Shown here: in pieces, positions 23,703 through 34,876 of the stretch | How positions within the stretch are numbered: the stretch's first letter is position 1 | Layout of the letters: every line of letters starts with the position of its first letter | Assembly: GCA_036346405.1 (NCBI GenBank) | Contig: CM070563.1 | Location: 372,001-436,000 of the forward strand | DNA: 64,000 nucleotides | Reading direction: 5' to 3' | Origin: Phyllostachys edulis | Taxonomy: Eukaryota; Streptophyta; Magnoliopsida; Poales; Poaceae | Program-made: the position numbers and the translations under genes | The notes under the pieces: generated by a model | Database searches by the model: none | Told to the model about the DNA's origin: nothing | What the model saw: only the letters and a program-made list of their open reading frames with translations

Positions 23703-26380
23703 ATGTGGAAGAAACATAACTAGCCTCAAGAGAAAGTGGGATAGCCCCGCTGCATATTATGCTGATGCCTGCCGCACCTCTGAATTGCATCAGCGTCCTG
23801 CCGACAGCTCTGCTATTAGGTTGTATGTTGACAAGGATCGCAAGGCGAACATCGCATGCCACTTAAACATGCAGATTTTACAGAGCTATCAGAATTTCAT
23901 GACTAGTGCATTGCCAAAGCATATCCTGCTCCGCCAAGGTGGTGACTGGAAATATTTTCCAGAAAAAATTGTCAAGCTGGCCCAAGATGATTTCAAGACA
24001 AAGAAGGCAATCACAGAAGCAGGATATCAGAGCCAGCTGTTTTTGCTGGATTTTGTTCACATGACATTCATAGACTCGAAGACAGGTCTTCAGAGGCCGA
24101 TAGCCTGGATTGATCAGAATGGAAAAAACTACTTCCCAGAATCATTTGTTGAAGATCAAATATTATACAGGAAGAAAGATTTCGGCAACGGAAATCATGT
24201 GTATGTTAGTGTTGAGCCTAATGGGACACGAGAAATGAATGTCCAGTTTGGAACATCAGAAAGCTCTGCAGAAAGCTCAAACTTTGAATCTAGTACTGAA
24301 GATGTTTCCAGTGCTAAGAGAGTTAGGGCTGAGAAGAGCGCCATGGGGAAAAAATATGGTGATGTTGGAGAAACTATTGGAGAAAATGAGCCACACAATT
24401 TGTCCCCTGCAGCCTTCAGTTTTTTACCACATCAAGATAAGCAGGGTGGGCAACCACGTGCTCAACGAGCAAGTTCTGCTGTGCAGAAATTGTTGCTGCA
24501 GGGGATGGGCAGTGTTATTGGTTCCAAGGACATCATTGGGATCTACAGAACACCATTACTGGATAATTGTAGAGAAGTCCGTTATAGTCTTTTTCAAAAG
24601 CAGGTGGAGGTTACTAAATGCAAGCGTGACAATGCAAATATCCGCTATGCCTGGCTCGCTTGCTCCAAAAGCACTGTGGATGAAATGATGTTGAATGGTG
24701 TCCTGAAAGTTAAGATGCCCGTTAGGTGTCCAGCCTATGGAATTGGCACACTCCTTGCACCAGCGAATTGCTCCAGTACCTGGTATGGTTCTGATCTATG
24801 AATCATCCCTTGGGTAAACTTTAGTGATTATTATGGACACCAAACCCTGTTATCCTCACATCTTTTATCTTGCCATGTTTATTCTCTTATTTTTAGAAAT
24901 AGTTGCTCACATGTTGCCTGAATCATTTATTTGTTTTATTTTACATGTTCACATGTTTTTAGATGGCAACATTAAATTATTGATCCATTTATTTATTTTC
25001 ATTTCTTAGCAAGTTGTTTTTTCCCTAACCATTGCAAAATTCAGTATTTGTATTACTTTCTGCAGTGTGAATTACTCTGATGTTGATGAAAATGGCATTG
25101 TCCATATGATGTTATGCCGTATTATTATGGGGAACGTAGAAATAGTTCACCGTGGATCTAAGCAGGACCGGCCTAGTAACGAGTATTTTGATAGTGGTGT
25201 AGATGACCTTAAAAACCCGCAGCATTACATTGTATGGGATATGAATCTGAATAGTCACATCTATTCTGAATTTGTAGTCACCATCAAATTGCCTTCTAAA
25301 ACCAAAGGTAACTAATCACAACTACTATGTCCTTTTAAAATTTTTATTTAGCTTTGTACAATTCGTAATCTCTGGCAGTCCCAAATTTTCTTATGAGCCA
25401 GCCTTTTCATTCTGTGCCAGATTTCCTTGCCACACAAGAAGATTGTCACAATTCGTCTGATGTTTCACTGGTCTTGAGTTCGAGTTCGCCTGACAGTGTT
25501 TCACAGGTAAGATACTTTACATTGGGTGTTAATAAGATGGTACTGTCACACTAGAGTCAACTTCTGTTCTCATACAGACAAGTTCCACTGTTGGAGCAGC
25601 AGCAGCATGCAGTAATTCAGATTGAGTAACTGACAACAATTGACTTGTGCTTGCGTTTTGAGATTAGAACTTCGAGCTGACTGTAGTCTTAATCTTTGAT
25701 AGAAACCTCCAAATATGATAAGTTTCCTGTGAAAACCATGTTATGTTACTTATGCTGGGGTGAGTTAAAGCATCAGTTAACAGCATCCTTTCATGTACAA
25801 ACAGGACATGAACCTTCAGGCATCTCCAGCATTGGGAGGTCAATGTGAAACCCCCATGTTAGGAGATTCAATGGAAAGGGCTCCAAGCTCACCTTGGATG
25901 CCTTTCTCCATGTTGTTTGCAGCAATTTCAACCAAAGTTTCTCCTGAGAATATGGACATGGTCAATAGTTGTTATGAAGAATTCAAGGTCTGTAATTCTA
26001 TATTTTGTCAGTTGAATTTGCCTGCCCTTTCTGTTGGTGTCCCAGCTGACTTGAATTTATGCGTGTGTATTTGCCAGAGCAAGAAAATAAGCCGAGTCGA
26101 CCTAGTGAAGAAGCTGAGGCATATAGTTGGTGACAGAATGCTGATATCCACAATAATGCGGCTCCAAGATAAGGTGTGCACCCTTTTGTCTTCTCCGACC
26201 CATTAGCTTTTGATTCATGTGGATATGTGAAGTAAGCTATGCTGTCAGCCGAAGTTCTGGGATGGATGATATTCCAAGAGCAATAGCTATTTCTTCATTT
26301 TGGTCCTTTGCACGCTTTTCTGAGAAAATAATCTGCTTGTGTTTGCGTTTCAACAGTTGCCTCCGGTGGCTAAACCATGA
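23671..26380 (+). CDS. SRO1a: RCD1/SRO-family protein (WWE, PARP-like, RST domains)
   Basis: Plant-specific regulator of stress and redox responses that binds transcription factors in the nucleus. Exons: 23671-24782, 25066-25307, 25421-25506, 25805-25987, 26078-26173, 26357-26380. The total is 1743 nt, 580 residues, all junctions in frame. A non-coding leader exon ends at 22528, separated by a 1.1-kb intron. The N-terminal third holds the WWE fold (QGGDWKYFPE and RPIAWIDQNGKNYFPE, about residues 85-165). The PARP-like domain runs from about 265 to 450. The His of the H-Y-E triad site is replaced (AWLAC where active enzymes have a WHG-type segment), so it is predicted inactive, as for Arabidopsis RCD1. 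The RST domain (SPWMPFSMLFAAISTKVSPE to MRLQDK, about 510-570) binds transcription factors. The 5-bp run before ATG is a good plant start context. Symbol by similarity to rice OsSRO1a. Confidence 0.93.
25578..25625 (+). other. Possible alternative terminal exon of SRO1a-like gene
   Basis: Between the third and fourth coding introns, 'ttctcatacag' at 25567-25577 is a good acceptor. From 25578 the frame continues in phase from the previous exon as TSSTVGAAAACSNSD and stops at TGA 25623-25625. Its use would give a protein that keeps WWE and PARP-like domains but lacks the RST domain. Use of this exon is inferred from sequence only. Confidence 0.35.
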
Positions 26381-26839
26381 TGTCGGTGGGCTACAGTGCA
26401 AGGAGAGGAGGAACTTGACGAGTTAGTCGAAAACAAACTGGGAGGCCATGGACGAAGTCTTCTGAGCTGTTTGCGTCTGTGTATCAATGCTGGTTTGTGT
26501 CTCTGTCGTAGGGTTTGGATTTCTATCATCTCATTTCGTTGCAAAAGAAAGCTATTCAGCTAAACTTGTGGACCTAAGGTTACAAGAGAAAAGGCACCTT
26601 GTGCACCCATCCTGTATCATTGGTTTTTCCTCGAGTTGGGATATTGATTAATGGTATGGTTTGCCTCGCAGAGGCTCCATGCTTTCATTGAGCATGTTGT
26701 GATTTTTTTTTTCTTTCTTCATTTATCAACGCCGGCCGGTACACCTGGTGTTAGACCCGACTAATAGCTTTGTCTGCAGCTGCAGTTTTCAGCTCAGTCG
26801 AGGCTGTTCAATCTAGTGCGTTCATCGGTCAAAGGTGGT
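26381..26839 (+). other. 3' region of SRO1a-like gene
   Basis: Expected 3' UTR. It contains T-rich stretches (26700-26715) and no open frame with known motifs. A minus-strand frame at 26350-26544 is a shadow without motifs. Confidence 0.4.
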
Positions 26840-27180
26840 ACAAGCTCGCAAATGACGACCACGCTATTTCTCCCATGGTTTTGTCATGCTATATAGCTCA
26901 TGGTTTTCCAGCTATGCCTCGTTTTAAGGCTAACTTGGCAAAATTATTCTCAGGCGCAAAGAGTCCATATTATAGATCATGGTTTTGATTCCCCCCCCTC
27001 AACCTTAACTTCATGGTCAGATTTGTCTTGCTATAGCTCACGGTTTTAGCATAGCTTCATTTTTAAAAAAAAGAAAAATCAAACGTTTCATGGAAATGCA
27101 TTAAAATTGTTTTCAGTTGCAAATATGCCGTACTATCTAATGGTTTGATGCGATTTTCCGTTAGACAAAAGTAGATGGCC
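26840..27180 (+). repeat. Degenerate 'tatagctcatggttt' repeat array, left block
   Basis: The anchor 'tatagctcatggtttt' recurs with mutations at about 26889, 26970, 27032 and 27133. Linker phrases are also shared with the right-hand blocks: 'aaaattgttctcag.tgcaaatatgcc', 'gtaaaactt.a..ctatggttt.agg.tcagatttgccttg' and 'tttttaaaaaaa..aaa'. Spacing between anchors is about 60-110 bp. The same array resumes beyond the copia element, so this is one old array split by insertions. Confidence 0.7.
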
Positions 27181-27443
27181 TCTATGTCAGATTTACATTG
27201 TCACTAGTTCAATCCCAGTGCGATGTTTAATACTATCCAGTATGTGGAGCTGTTGTTGCTAGTTTTAGCCTGTGCCATGTCCTAAGTTAGCTCTGTTGTG
27301 GCGCTCCTGAGCTCTGCCCTAGTCCGCATTGTACCTCCACCGCTGTGCTTGGCTTATACAGTGCCCTTGGCTCTGCCACAACAATCAGCATATATTGCAC
27401 CCTCCGTCTTTTTGCCACATTTGGCCTGCATAGCTGTTGTTGC

Positions 27444-27715
27444 CGTTGGGAAACTATGAACTTGGCCTAGAAGCTGGTTTATGTATAGGCTCCTCATCCT
27501 AAATCTTAGCAGGGTCTTTAGCCTATAAATAGAGGGTATTATTCATTATAAACAATTGATCGATTGATGAAGGAATAAACAGAAGCAAGAAGTCTCCTAT
27601 ATCTCTGTGTTTAATCTACTATTCTGCTCTTGTGTTCTTGTATTGTTCTTACGATTCTATACTTGTCTACGAGGTAATCGCTCGGACTGGACTCGCCAGT
27701 GACGGTTCCTCAACA
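27444..27715 (+). repeat. 5' LTR of the copia element
   Basis: 272 bp, matching 33937-34208. Starts CGTTGGG where the other LTR has TGTTGGG, and ends CTCAACA. The segment 'gattctatacttgtctacgaggtaatcgctcggact' is identical in both LTRs. Confidence 0.92.
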
Positions 27716-28019
27716 CGTTATCAGCACGATAAACTCTTCTCGGATCGAAAGGTAACCATCAATGAACGACATTCGTAGATCGAATCGTTTTTTTTTTCCT
27801 AGATTGCTTTCAATTCTGCAAATTTGGCTTTCTAGATTGTAATCTACGGTACAAATCTGCTCAAATCTACCGCGAGCCGACTTGAAGTTGCCGGTGCAAT
27901 GCCGATCGGTGGATTGTATGAAAAGGTGGATGTCGATTGTACCGTAGATTGGAAATTGCAAATACGTTCTAATCTACTGCGAGCCAACTTGAAGTCATCG
28001 GCCAAGTCGATCAGTAACT

Positions 28020-28325
28020 GCATGAACAGTTGTGGATAAATAGTGATCGCGGATGAACAGTGATCGCACATGAACAGTGATCGTGGACGAACATTAATCT
28101 CGCGCGAATAGCATTCGCTGATGAACAGTGATCGCGAGCGAATAGCGATCACTGATGAACAGTGTCTGCGTGTGCATAGTGTTCCCTGGTGAACAGCGAA
28201 CGCACGCCATGAATAGTAAACACGCACCGATGAATAGTGCGCCTGATGAACATTGAACATGTCGGATGAATAGTGCACGACCCGATGAACAATGCACGCC
28301 CCCGATGAACAGGGGATGAAAGGAA
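28020..28325 (+). repeat. Minisatellite in the copia leader, unit about GATGAACAGTGATCGC
   Basis: About 15 imperfect copies of a 15-21 bp unit containing 'tgaacagtg' or 'tgaatagtg' plus a variable 'atcgc/gcacg' part. It lies between the primer-binding site and gag, in the untranslated leader. The copies vary more at their 3' half. No coding role is visible. Confidence 0.8.
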
Positions 28326-29149
28326 AACTCCTATCTAGCCACAGTGCAGACACGTAGTTGTCAGCACAATGTCGATCGGTCAAACTAGATGCATGGGAAA
28401 ATTGAAGGCAATGGCACCGCCTGCAAGCGGCCGTTACCATCTCAGCGATACGTTACCGGTCGGCTAGTCCGCCACCACGCATCGCTACGGAGGTAACAAC
28501 AGAGCCACGCCGCTAGCACGCGCAAGCATGCACACGCCAGCCTGGAGCCGCACCACCATGTCGGCTGCCCCCGCATGGGCTCCGCGCCGCGAGCCCCCGC
28601 CAACTGTCCGTGCCATGAAGCCGACCGCTCGCGCTTGCAGCCCCTGCCCCCCACACGGGGCACCCCGTGCCACCGCCCGCACGTGGCTCGCGCTCTCGTC
28701 CCTCAGAGTTCTGAAAATTACAAGGAAATTTCGCGAATATGAAAATCTGCAGAACCCCCCTAGAAATTTGAAAATTACACGAAATGTTTTCTCAGAACTG
28801 AAATTTCACGATTTAACCCCTGAATATTATAGAATTTGCCCAAAAAATTATTTTCCTGCAGAAAAGGGCCTCGGGAATTCAATTTTTGAATAGTTTTGAA
28901 TTTTTGAAGCATGTTTAACTTTGTTATTTTTGTTTCTATACAATTTATTGTATTTACTGTTTTTTGATTATCTGTGATTGTTTATATTGCTTTTAATCAC
29001 TGAAAATAGCAGTAAATCATGAAAAATGTATAGAAAACTACGGGATCTTGAACCGGGAGTTCGAAGAGCATTATAAGAATTTTATAACCATTTTATGTAA
29101 ATTACTAGCAGTAATCTTACGAACTCTTTGAATGAATATGAAAATGACT

Positions 29150-29745
29150 AGCATCACGAACCAGGAGTTCAAAGAACTGACCCAACATGGCCAGAATTTG
29201 TACAAGTATTCAACTCTGTGATAATGTAATCACAGATGAGCAGAAGATTGAGAAGACTCTCTCTAACTTTTACCCAAATACGGTGCAATTCGCACGCAAC
29301 TATCGTTAAGACGGCTACAAGAAGTATGCTGCATTAATGACATCATGCAAGTTGCGGAAGCTCAAGATGACGTTCTAAGGAAGAACTACATCTCACAGCC
29401 ACCTAGTAGCAATGTTGGACATGAAGCCAATGCTAGCAGCTACAAGGTGATGAAGCCTCTCACGAAGGAGAGGGGCACGAAGGGTAAGGTCGTGGGTCGC
29501 ACATTATTGGTGCTTTCCAGTCTAAAAAGAAGGGCAAATGACAGCATGTGGCACACCTCGCCATTGCAGGCACAGAGGATCCACAGCCATTAGTTGCACT
29601 AATAGATGTGGACAGCGCAGTAACAGCCCCCATCATCCCTCCTTTGGACATTGCAGCGGCCCCAACCGTAGTTGCCCAAGAGGAGAAGATCGCCATGAAG
29701 CAGATTGAGACAAAAGTTTCTGAATACTTCGCTGATTCGATCTAG
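29150..29745 (+). pseudogene. Copia Gag remnant
   Basis: Position between leader and integrase, and phrases such as FKELTQHGQNLYKY and MQVAEAQDDVLRKNYISQ, fit the copia Gag region. Stops and shifts break it several times. No intact zinc knuckle was found. Placement rests mainly on order within the element. Confidence 0.5.
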
Positions 29746-30033
29746 TGCACGCATTGCACTTGGATCTTTTATAGTAATTTGCAGTTTGTAATTGAAGCAG
29801 AACTTTGAATTATTGAATAATTGTTGCAAGTTCTAGGAGAGCAAAGCATTAAATTCTTATTATGAGACATGCAAAGCTTATTTTCCCGTATTTATAATAG
29901 CAAGTTACGTTCTGATATCTGAAGTATTTTATTTATGTGTTGCTTATTTTCTACTGCATATTAATAAAGTACATTATATTAGAACGCGTATGGCGCCCTA
30001 TGGAGGAGGTGTGCTTAGCAGGATAGCGGCATA

Positions 30034-31118
30034 ATGAATACCATCTTGAGAGAGATGAAAATTTTTCAGTTGATCAGCAAGAATGATGGTAGTCTTAAAA
30101 CAATCGCAGGCAGCGATACTTGTATAATAGGCTCAGGAAGGGCCTTAATTATACCCCTAATGGGCACAACTTTGGTCATTGAAGAAGCCTTGTTGTACCC
30201 AGAATCGACTAGAACTCTTAAGGATATTCGCACAAACGGTTCCCTTGTAGAGACTGAAGAAGAGTGTGGTAAGAAATACCTGCTCATTATAAAGTGTGAA
30301 GAAAAAAAATGGTATCATAACGACTTCCTTCATTTGAAACTGGGCTATACTATACTAATATTAAGGCATCTGCAGTTTATACTGCTATAAAAACCGTATT
30401 TAGAAGCTCTGAACCTTTTCTATCTCTGGCATGATAGATAATGCCACCTAGGCCTTAGAATGATAAGAAATATAATTAACAATTTACAGGGACATAATGT
30501 CAAAGTAAAGAATCTCCTGAATCAAGAAGATTTTGTGTGCCCCGCATGTGCCACCGGGAGTTTAATTACTAAACCTTCTGTTCTGAAAGCGAAGGATGAA
30601 GTCCCAACATTTCTGGACCGTATCTAGGGAGACTTTTTACGGTCCTATATAGCCCCTGTAAGGGCCCCTTTAGGTATTTTATGGTGCTCATCGATGCTTC
30701 CTCGAAATAGCCGCATACATGTTTATTATCTACGAGAAACCACGTTTTTGCAAAGCTCATCTCGCAGATAATTAAAATTAAGAATAATTTCCCTGATCAT
30801 CATATGAAGTCCACCAGAATGGACAACGCCGGACAATTTACTTCAAAGGCATTTGATGATTATTGTATGTCAATGAGAATTAAAGTTGAGCATTCCATAC
30901 CGCATGTCCACACCCAGAATAGACTAGCAGAAGCATTAATTACAAGGATTAAATTTATTGTCCGACCACCTTTGAAGAATTGTAATTTACCAACTGCATG
31001 TTGGGGACACGCAGTCCTGCTCGCAGCAACTCTCATCAATTTTAGACCACCGGCGTATAACGTCCATTCACCTATGCAACTAGCGCAAGGGTCAGCACAT
31101 AAAATTTCTCATCTTTGA
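30034..31118 (+). pseudogene. Copia protease/GAG-pre-integrase and integrase core remnant
   Basis: 30112-30290 reads DTCIIGSGRALIIPL and ALLYPESTRTLKDIRTNG, the stretch before the integrase in copia Pol. 30804-31118 keeps integrase phrases: RMDNAGQFTSKAFDDYC (the DNAGQF Asp), then SIPHVHTQNRLAEALI (the Glu region), then CWGHAVLLAATLIN. In-frame stops and shifts between them prevent a functional enzyme. Confidence 0.8.
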
Positions 31119-32259
31119 AGGTTTAGTTGCAAGGTTTATGTACTTATACCATCACCACAGCGAACTCAATGGGTCTTCTCCGAAAGTCTGAGATATACGC
31201 TAGTTATGAGACAACATCCATAATCAGGTATTTAGACCCTATGATGAGAGATTTGCATACTGCCCGATTCGCTGATAGTATATTAGATGAGGCTAGTTTC
31301 TCGTCATTAGGGGGAGGAAATCAACCCCTTGATGAAATTGTTAGGAAATAGAGAAGTCCAGAAGATTATTGAAATCCATGCACATGACCCACGCACTATG
31401 AAGCAAATAGAAAAGTCCAGAAGACAATTGAAGTCCAGAAGATAATTGAAGTCCAGAAGATAATTGATTTACAAGCATTAGCGAATCAACTGCCTAACTA
31501 TTTTAGTGATTTGAAGAGCGTAACCAAGTCGCATATGCCTGTACGCAATGCACCAGAGAGGGTTGAAATACCGATGAAGGTATCTCTAACGCAATGCACC
31601 AGAGAGGGTTGAAATACCAATGAAGGTATCTCTAATCTCATCCTAAGGCCTCTGAAAGGACGAGAACTCCGGCCCCTCGAATCCGAAGTAATCGGGGACG
31701 CTTGGTGAAATAGGATAAGAAGGACTTGACACAGCCGATCAACGAAGTTCCCCAGAACCAGAAGGGGAGCCAGTTGAGACCTGGCACTAGTATGGAACCT
31801 TCAGAACAAGACATACTAGAATTGAACATCCCCATGAAGGGAGACATCAGCATGGATATGTGCGCACACATCAAAGCTGAAAAACTAAAGGACTTGCCCC
31901 CGTAATTGGAAGCAACGGTGAGCAAGTAGAAGCATTAGAAGAATCGCCCCTTGAAGAAATAGCTATAAACTTTGTGACCTCGGGAGAATCTATGAATAAG
32001 ACAACAATCAATGTCGACATTTATTTGTAAAGAAAATTGTCACGATCATCGAGCTTAATCTAGAGCCTGCATTGCTCACTGAATGAAAGAAAAGATCAGA
32101 TTGGGAAGATTGAAAGAAGGCAATAGAAGCAGAATTATTATCTCTGAATAAAAGAAAAATGTTTGGGCTTGTGAGCCGTTCGCCTCCCCATGTGCACCCC
32201 GTAGGCATAAGTGGGTATTTGTTCGAAAGAGAAATAAAAATAATGAAGTAAAGCAAGGC

Positions 32260-33091
32260 TTGTTGCACAAGGTTTCACTTAACATTCAGGAGTTTTTTAT
32301 GAAGAAACCTATTCCCCGGTCATGGGCGGAACCATCCTTTAGATATTTAATCTTAATGGCAGTAAACTTGAAATTAAAAGTGAAATTAATGGATGTGGTA
32401 ACAGCATACCTTTATGGAATATTGGATTCGGACATTTATATGAAGATACCTGAATGTATCCCTGTCCTGAACCAAGACAGAGCAAATAGAAATCTATATA
32501 GTGTGAAACTTAGAAAGTCACTATACGAAGTTAAGCAAGCAGGCAGGATGTGATATAATCGCTTGAAGCGACTTTCTATACAAGAAAGGCTACACGAACA
32601 ATGATAATAACCCCTGTGTATTTATACAATGATCCCAGGATGGATTTTGTATAATCTCAGTGTATGGAGATGATCTGAATATCATTGGAACCTTGAAAGG
32701 TATTAAGAAAGCAAGCTCTTACTTGGAGTCAAAATTCGAAATGAAAGATTTGAGTAAAACCAAATATTGCCTAAGCTTGCAGCTTGAGCATGCCCCTGAA
32801 GGGATATTAGTGCATCAGTCAACCTACACTCAGAAGGTGTTAGAAAGGTTTGATTTTGAAAAAGCATACCCTTCGAAAGTGCCAATGGTCGAGAGATCTT
32901 TACAGCAAGACAAGGACCCGTATAGACCTAGAAAAGCTGGGGAGGAAGTCCTGGGATCGGACTTCTCATACTTAAGTGCAATAGAAGCACTAATGTACTT
33001 AGCAAATTGTACTAGATCAGGCATTGCATTTGCCGTGCACTTATTAGCAAGGTATAGTGCAGAACCTACCAAAGGCATTGGTAGAGAATAA
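32260..33091 (+). pseudogene. Copia reverse transcriptase remnant
   Basis: 32284-32553 reads LKVKLMDVVTAYLYGILDSD (the catalytic Asp motif) and RKSLYEVKQAGRM. A break follows, then 32660-33091 with VYGDDLNIIGTLKGI, where copia RT normally has YVDD, and MKDLSKTKYCLSLQLEH. The two halves are in different frames with a stop between them. The order and motifs are unmistakably Ty1/copia. Confidence 0.9.
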
Positions 33092-33303
33092 AGGACATCT
33101 TCCGATACCTCTAAGGAAGCAAAGAACTTGGTCTGTTCTACAGAAAGAACCAAGACCTAACTATGAATGGCTATGCAAATGCCGGGTACCTGTAGAACCC
33201 GCATACAACCAAGTCGCAAACAGGCTATGTATTCCTATGTGGTGGAACTACAATTTCATAGAAATCGTCTAAGCAGAGTCTTGTATCAACTTCGACGAAC
33301 CAC

Positions 33304-33681
33304 TTGGAAATAATAACACTGTACGAGGCCTCACAAGAACGTTCTCGGCTTCGGCGGATGATTCACCACATCCAACAGTCGTGTGGATTGAATACCGCGC
33401 AAACCCCCACTATTATCTATGAAGATAATGCAGCTTGTGTTGCACAAGTGCAGATGGGTTATGTGAAGAGTCATGTCACAAAGCATATCAACCCCAAGTT
33501 CTTCTATGCTCATGAATTGCAAAAGATGGACGAAATTAAAGTACTGCATACTAAGTCATGTGAAAATCTTGTAGATTTATTCACTAAGTTACTTTCAGCA
33601 TCTAGTTTTGAAAGGTGCATACGTGGAATTGTAATGATAAGACTTAGAGAAGTGCAGAATTCAGGGGGAGAATCTTCATGA
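33304..33681 (+). pseudogene. Copia RNase H remnant
   Basis: TIIYEDNAACVAQVQMGYVK and RSYHIN-like TKHINPKFFYAHELQ, followed by VLHTKSCENLVDLFTKLL, form the C-terminal RNase H segment of copia Pol. The part upstream (33091-33303) is degraded. It ends just before the polypurine tract and 3' LTR. Confidence 0.9.
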
Positions 33682-33936
33682 ACTCATTATTGAAACTTGA
33701 TTACGAAGATCGAGTACCCAAAGAGTAAATCCTGAAGATTAAATGAAATTGGGTGGATTGTACTCTTTTTCCCTTAATTAGTTTTTCTGAAGTTTCTCGG
33801 CTAAAGTTTTTAATGAGGCAATCCATGCAACACAGTAGAACTTGTATCATGTGTTCTTTCTCTAATTTTTTCCTACTGGGTTTTTATGGAGTTTTGACGA
33901 GGCATGAACATGTGAGGATGGGTGGCTAAGGGGGAA

Positions 33937-34208
33937 TGTTGGGAAACTGTGGGTTTGGCCCAGAAGCCAGCCCATGTATGGGCTCCCTATCCCAAATCCT
34001 AGCATGGTCTCTAGCCTATAAATAGGGGGTGCTATTCATTGTAAACGATTGATCGATTGATGAAGGAATAAAGAGAAGCAAGAAGCCCCCTATATCTCAT
34101 TGTTCAATCTGCTATTCTACTCTTGTGTTCTTGCATTGTTCTTACGATTCTATACTTGTCTACGAGGTAATCGCTCGGACTAGACTCGCCAGAAACGGTT
34201 CCTTAACA
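33937..34208 (+). repeat. 3' LTR of the copia element
   Basis: 272 bp, TG...CA, preceded by aagggggaa. Followed by GTTGT, the right target duplication. Confidence 0.93.
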
Positions 34209-34213
34209 GTTGT

Positions 34214-34876
34214 GTCACTCCACTTGCAACCAAATTGGGGGAGAGACTGAGAGAAATGAGGAAGTTGTTAGGATAAATTTGTTAGAAACCGATTTGTTTG
34301 TTAGGGATTTTTTTCTAGTATCTTGTTAGAGATTTTTAGGGAGGTTAAATGCTTGTGTGTTACTACGATTAAGATATCATTTTACTCCACATCGTCATCT
34401 TTGTCGTGGCACCAGGTCAAGCTCCACCTAACCTACATAGCGCCTTGGCTATTGTACCTGGCCTACATTGTGTCATCAGCTCCGCCGCTACGCACGGCTG
34501 AACTCCATTGTGGCATGTGTCGTGCTTTCACGGTGATGCATGGCTTGCACTGCACCCTCACCCTCACCGCCACGCCCAACCTGCATCGCCATCCTTGTGT
34601 CTGGCCACCCGCAACCAATTTTATCCTATTTGATGAACATGTTTGTGACCAAACACCATATCATTATTCTTGCTCCTCAACGTGTTGGTTAAAGCTGCAA
34701 ATTGGAGAATAGGATTGACAAAACAATTTTGCGTGTTTGAATTTGTTATGGAAATAACCAAGATAAGGCAAACAACTACCTCTACAATCAGATGAGATTC
34801 TTCGTTATGCAAGCGGACCTAAGATATTCTTGAATAGAGAAATCATTTGATGGATTATATATCCATCTATTCCCCA
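34214..34876. other. Spacer right of the copia element
   Basis: Continues the sequence that the copia element interrupted at 27443: phrases of the type 'gccg.tacg.acggctgaac...cttgcactgcaccc' echo 27300-27420. No gene found. Confidence 0.35.

Larger units (their letters stand above)
27444..34208 (+). mobile_element. Ty1/copia retrotransposon, complete outline, dead
   Basis: Two 272-bp LTRs (27444-27715 and 33937-34208) bound a 6.2-kb interior. The 3' LTR begins TG and both end CA; the 5' LTR begins CG, a point change. Flanks are GTTGC (27439-27443) and GTTGT (34209-34213), a 5-bp target duplication with one mismatch. A primer-binding-like sequence (cgttatcagcacga) follows the 5' LTR and a polypurine tract (aagggggaa) precedes the 3' LTR. 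Gag, integrase, reverse transcriptase and RNase H remnants are in the copia order, but every frame is broken. The LTRs differ at about 36 of 272 sites by hand count (about 13%), nearly all transitions, so the insertion is old and was probably methylated. Each LTR has TATAAAT (27524-27530, 34017-34023). Confidence 0.93.

Noticed and set aside
28020..28325. Regularly spaced short repeats resembling a CRISPR array
   Set aside because: Units are imperfect, contiguous without unique spacers of constant length, and lie in a plant retrotransposon leader.
27844..28440. 198-residue minus-strand ORF rich in CSSG/HSSV repeats
   Set aside because: It is the antisense reading of the leader minisatellite of the copia element; the repeats explain the open frame.
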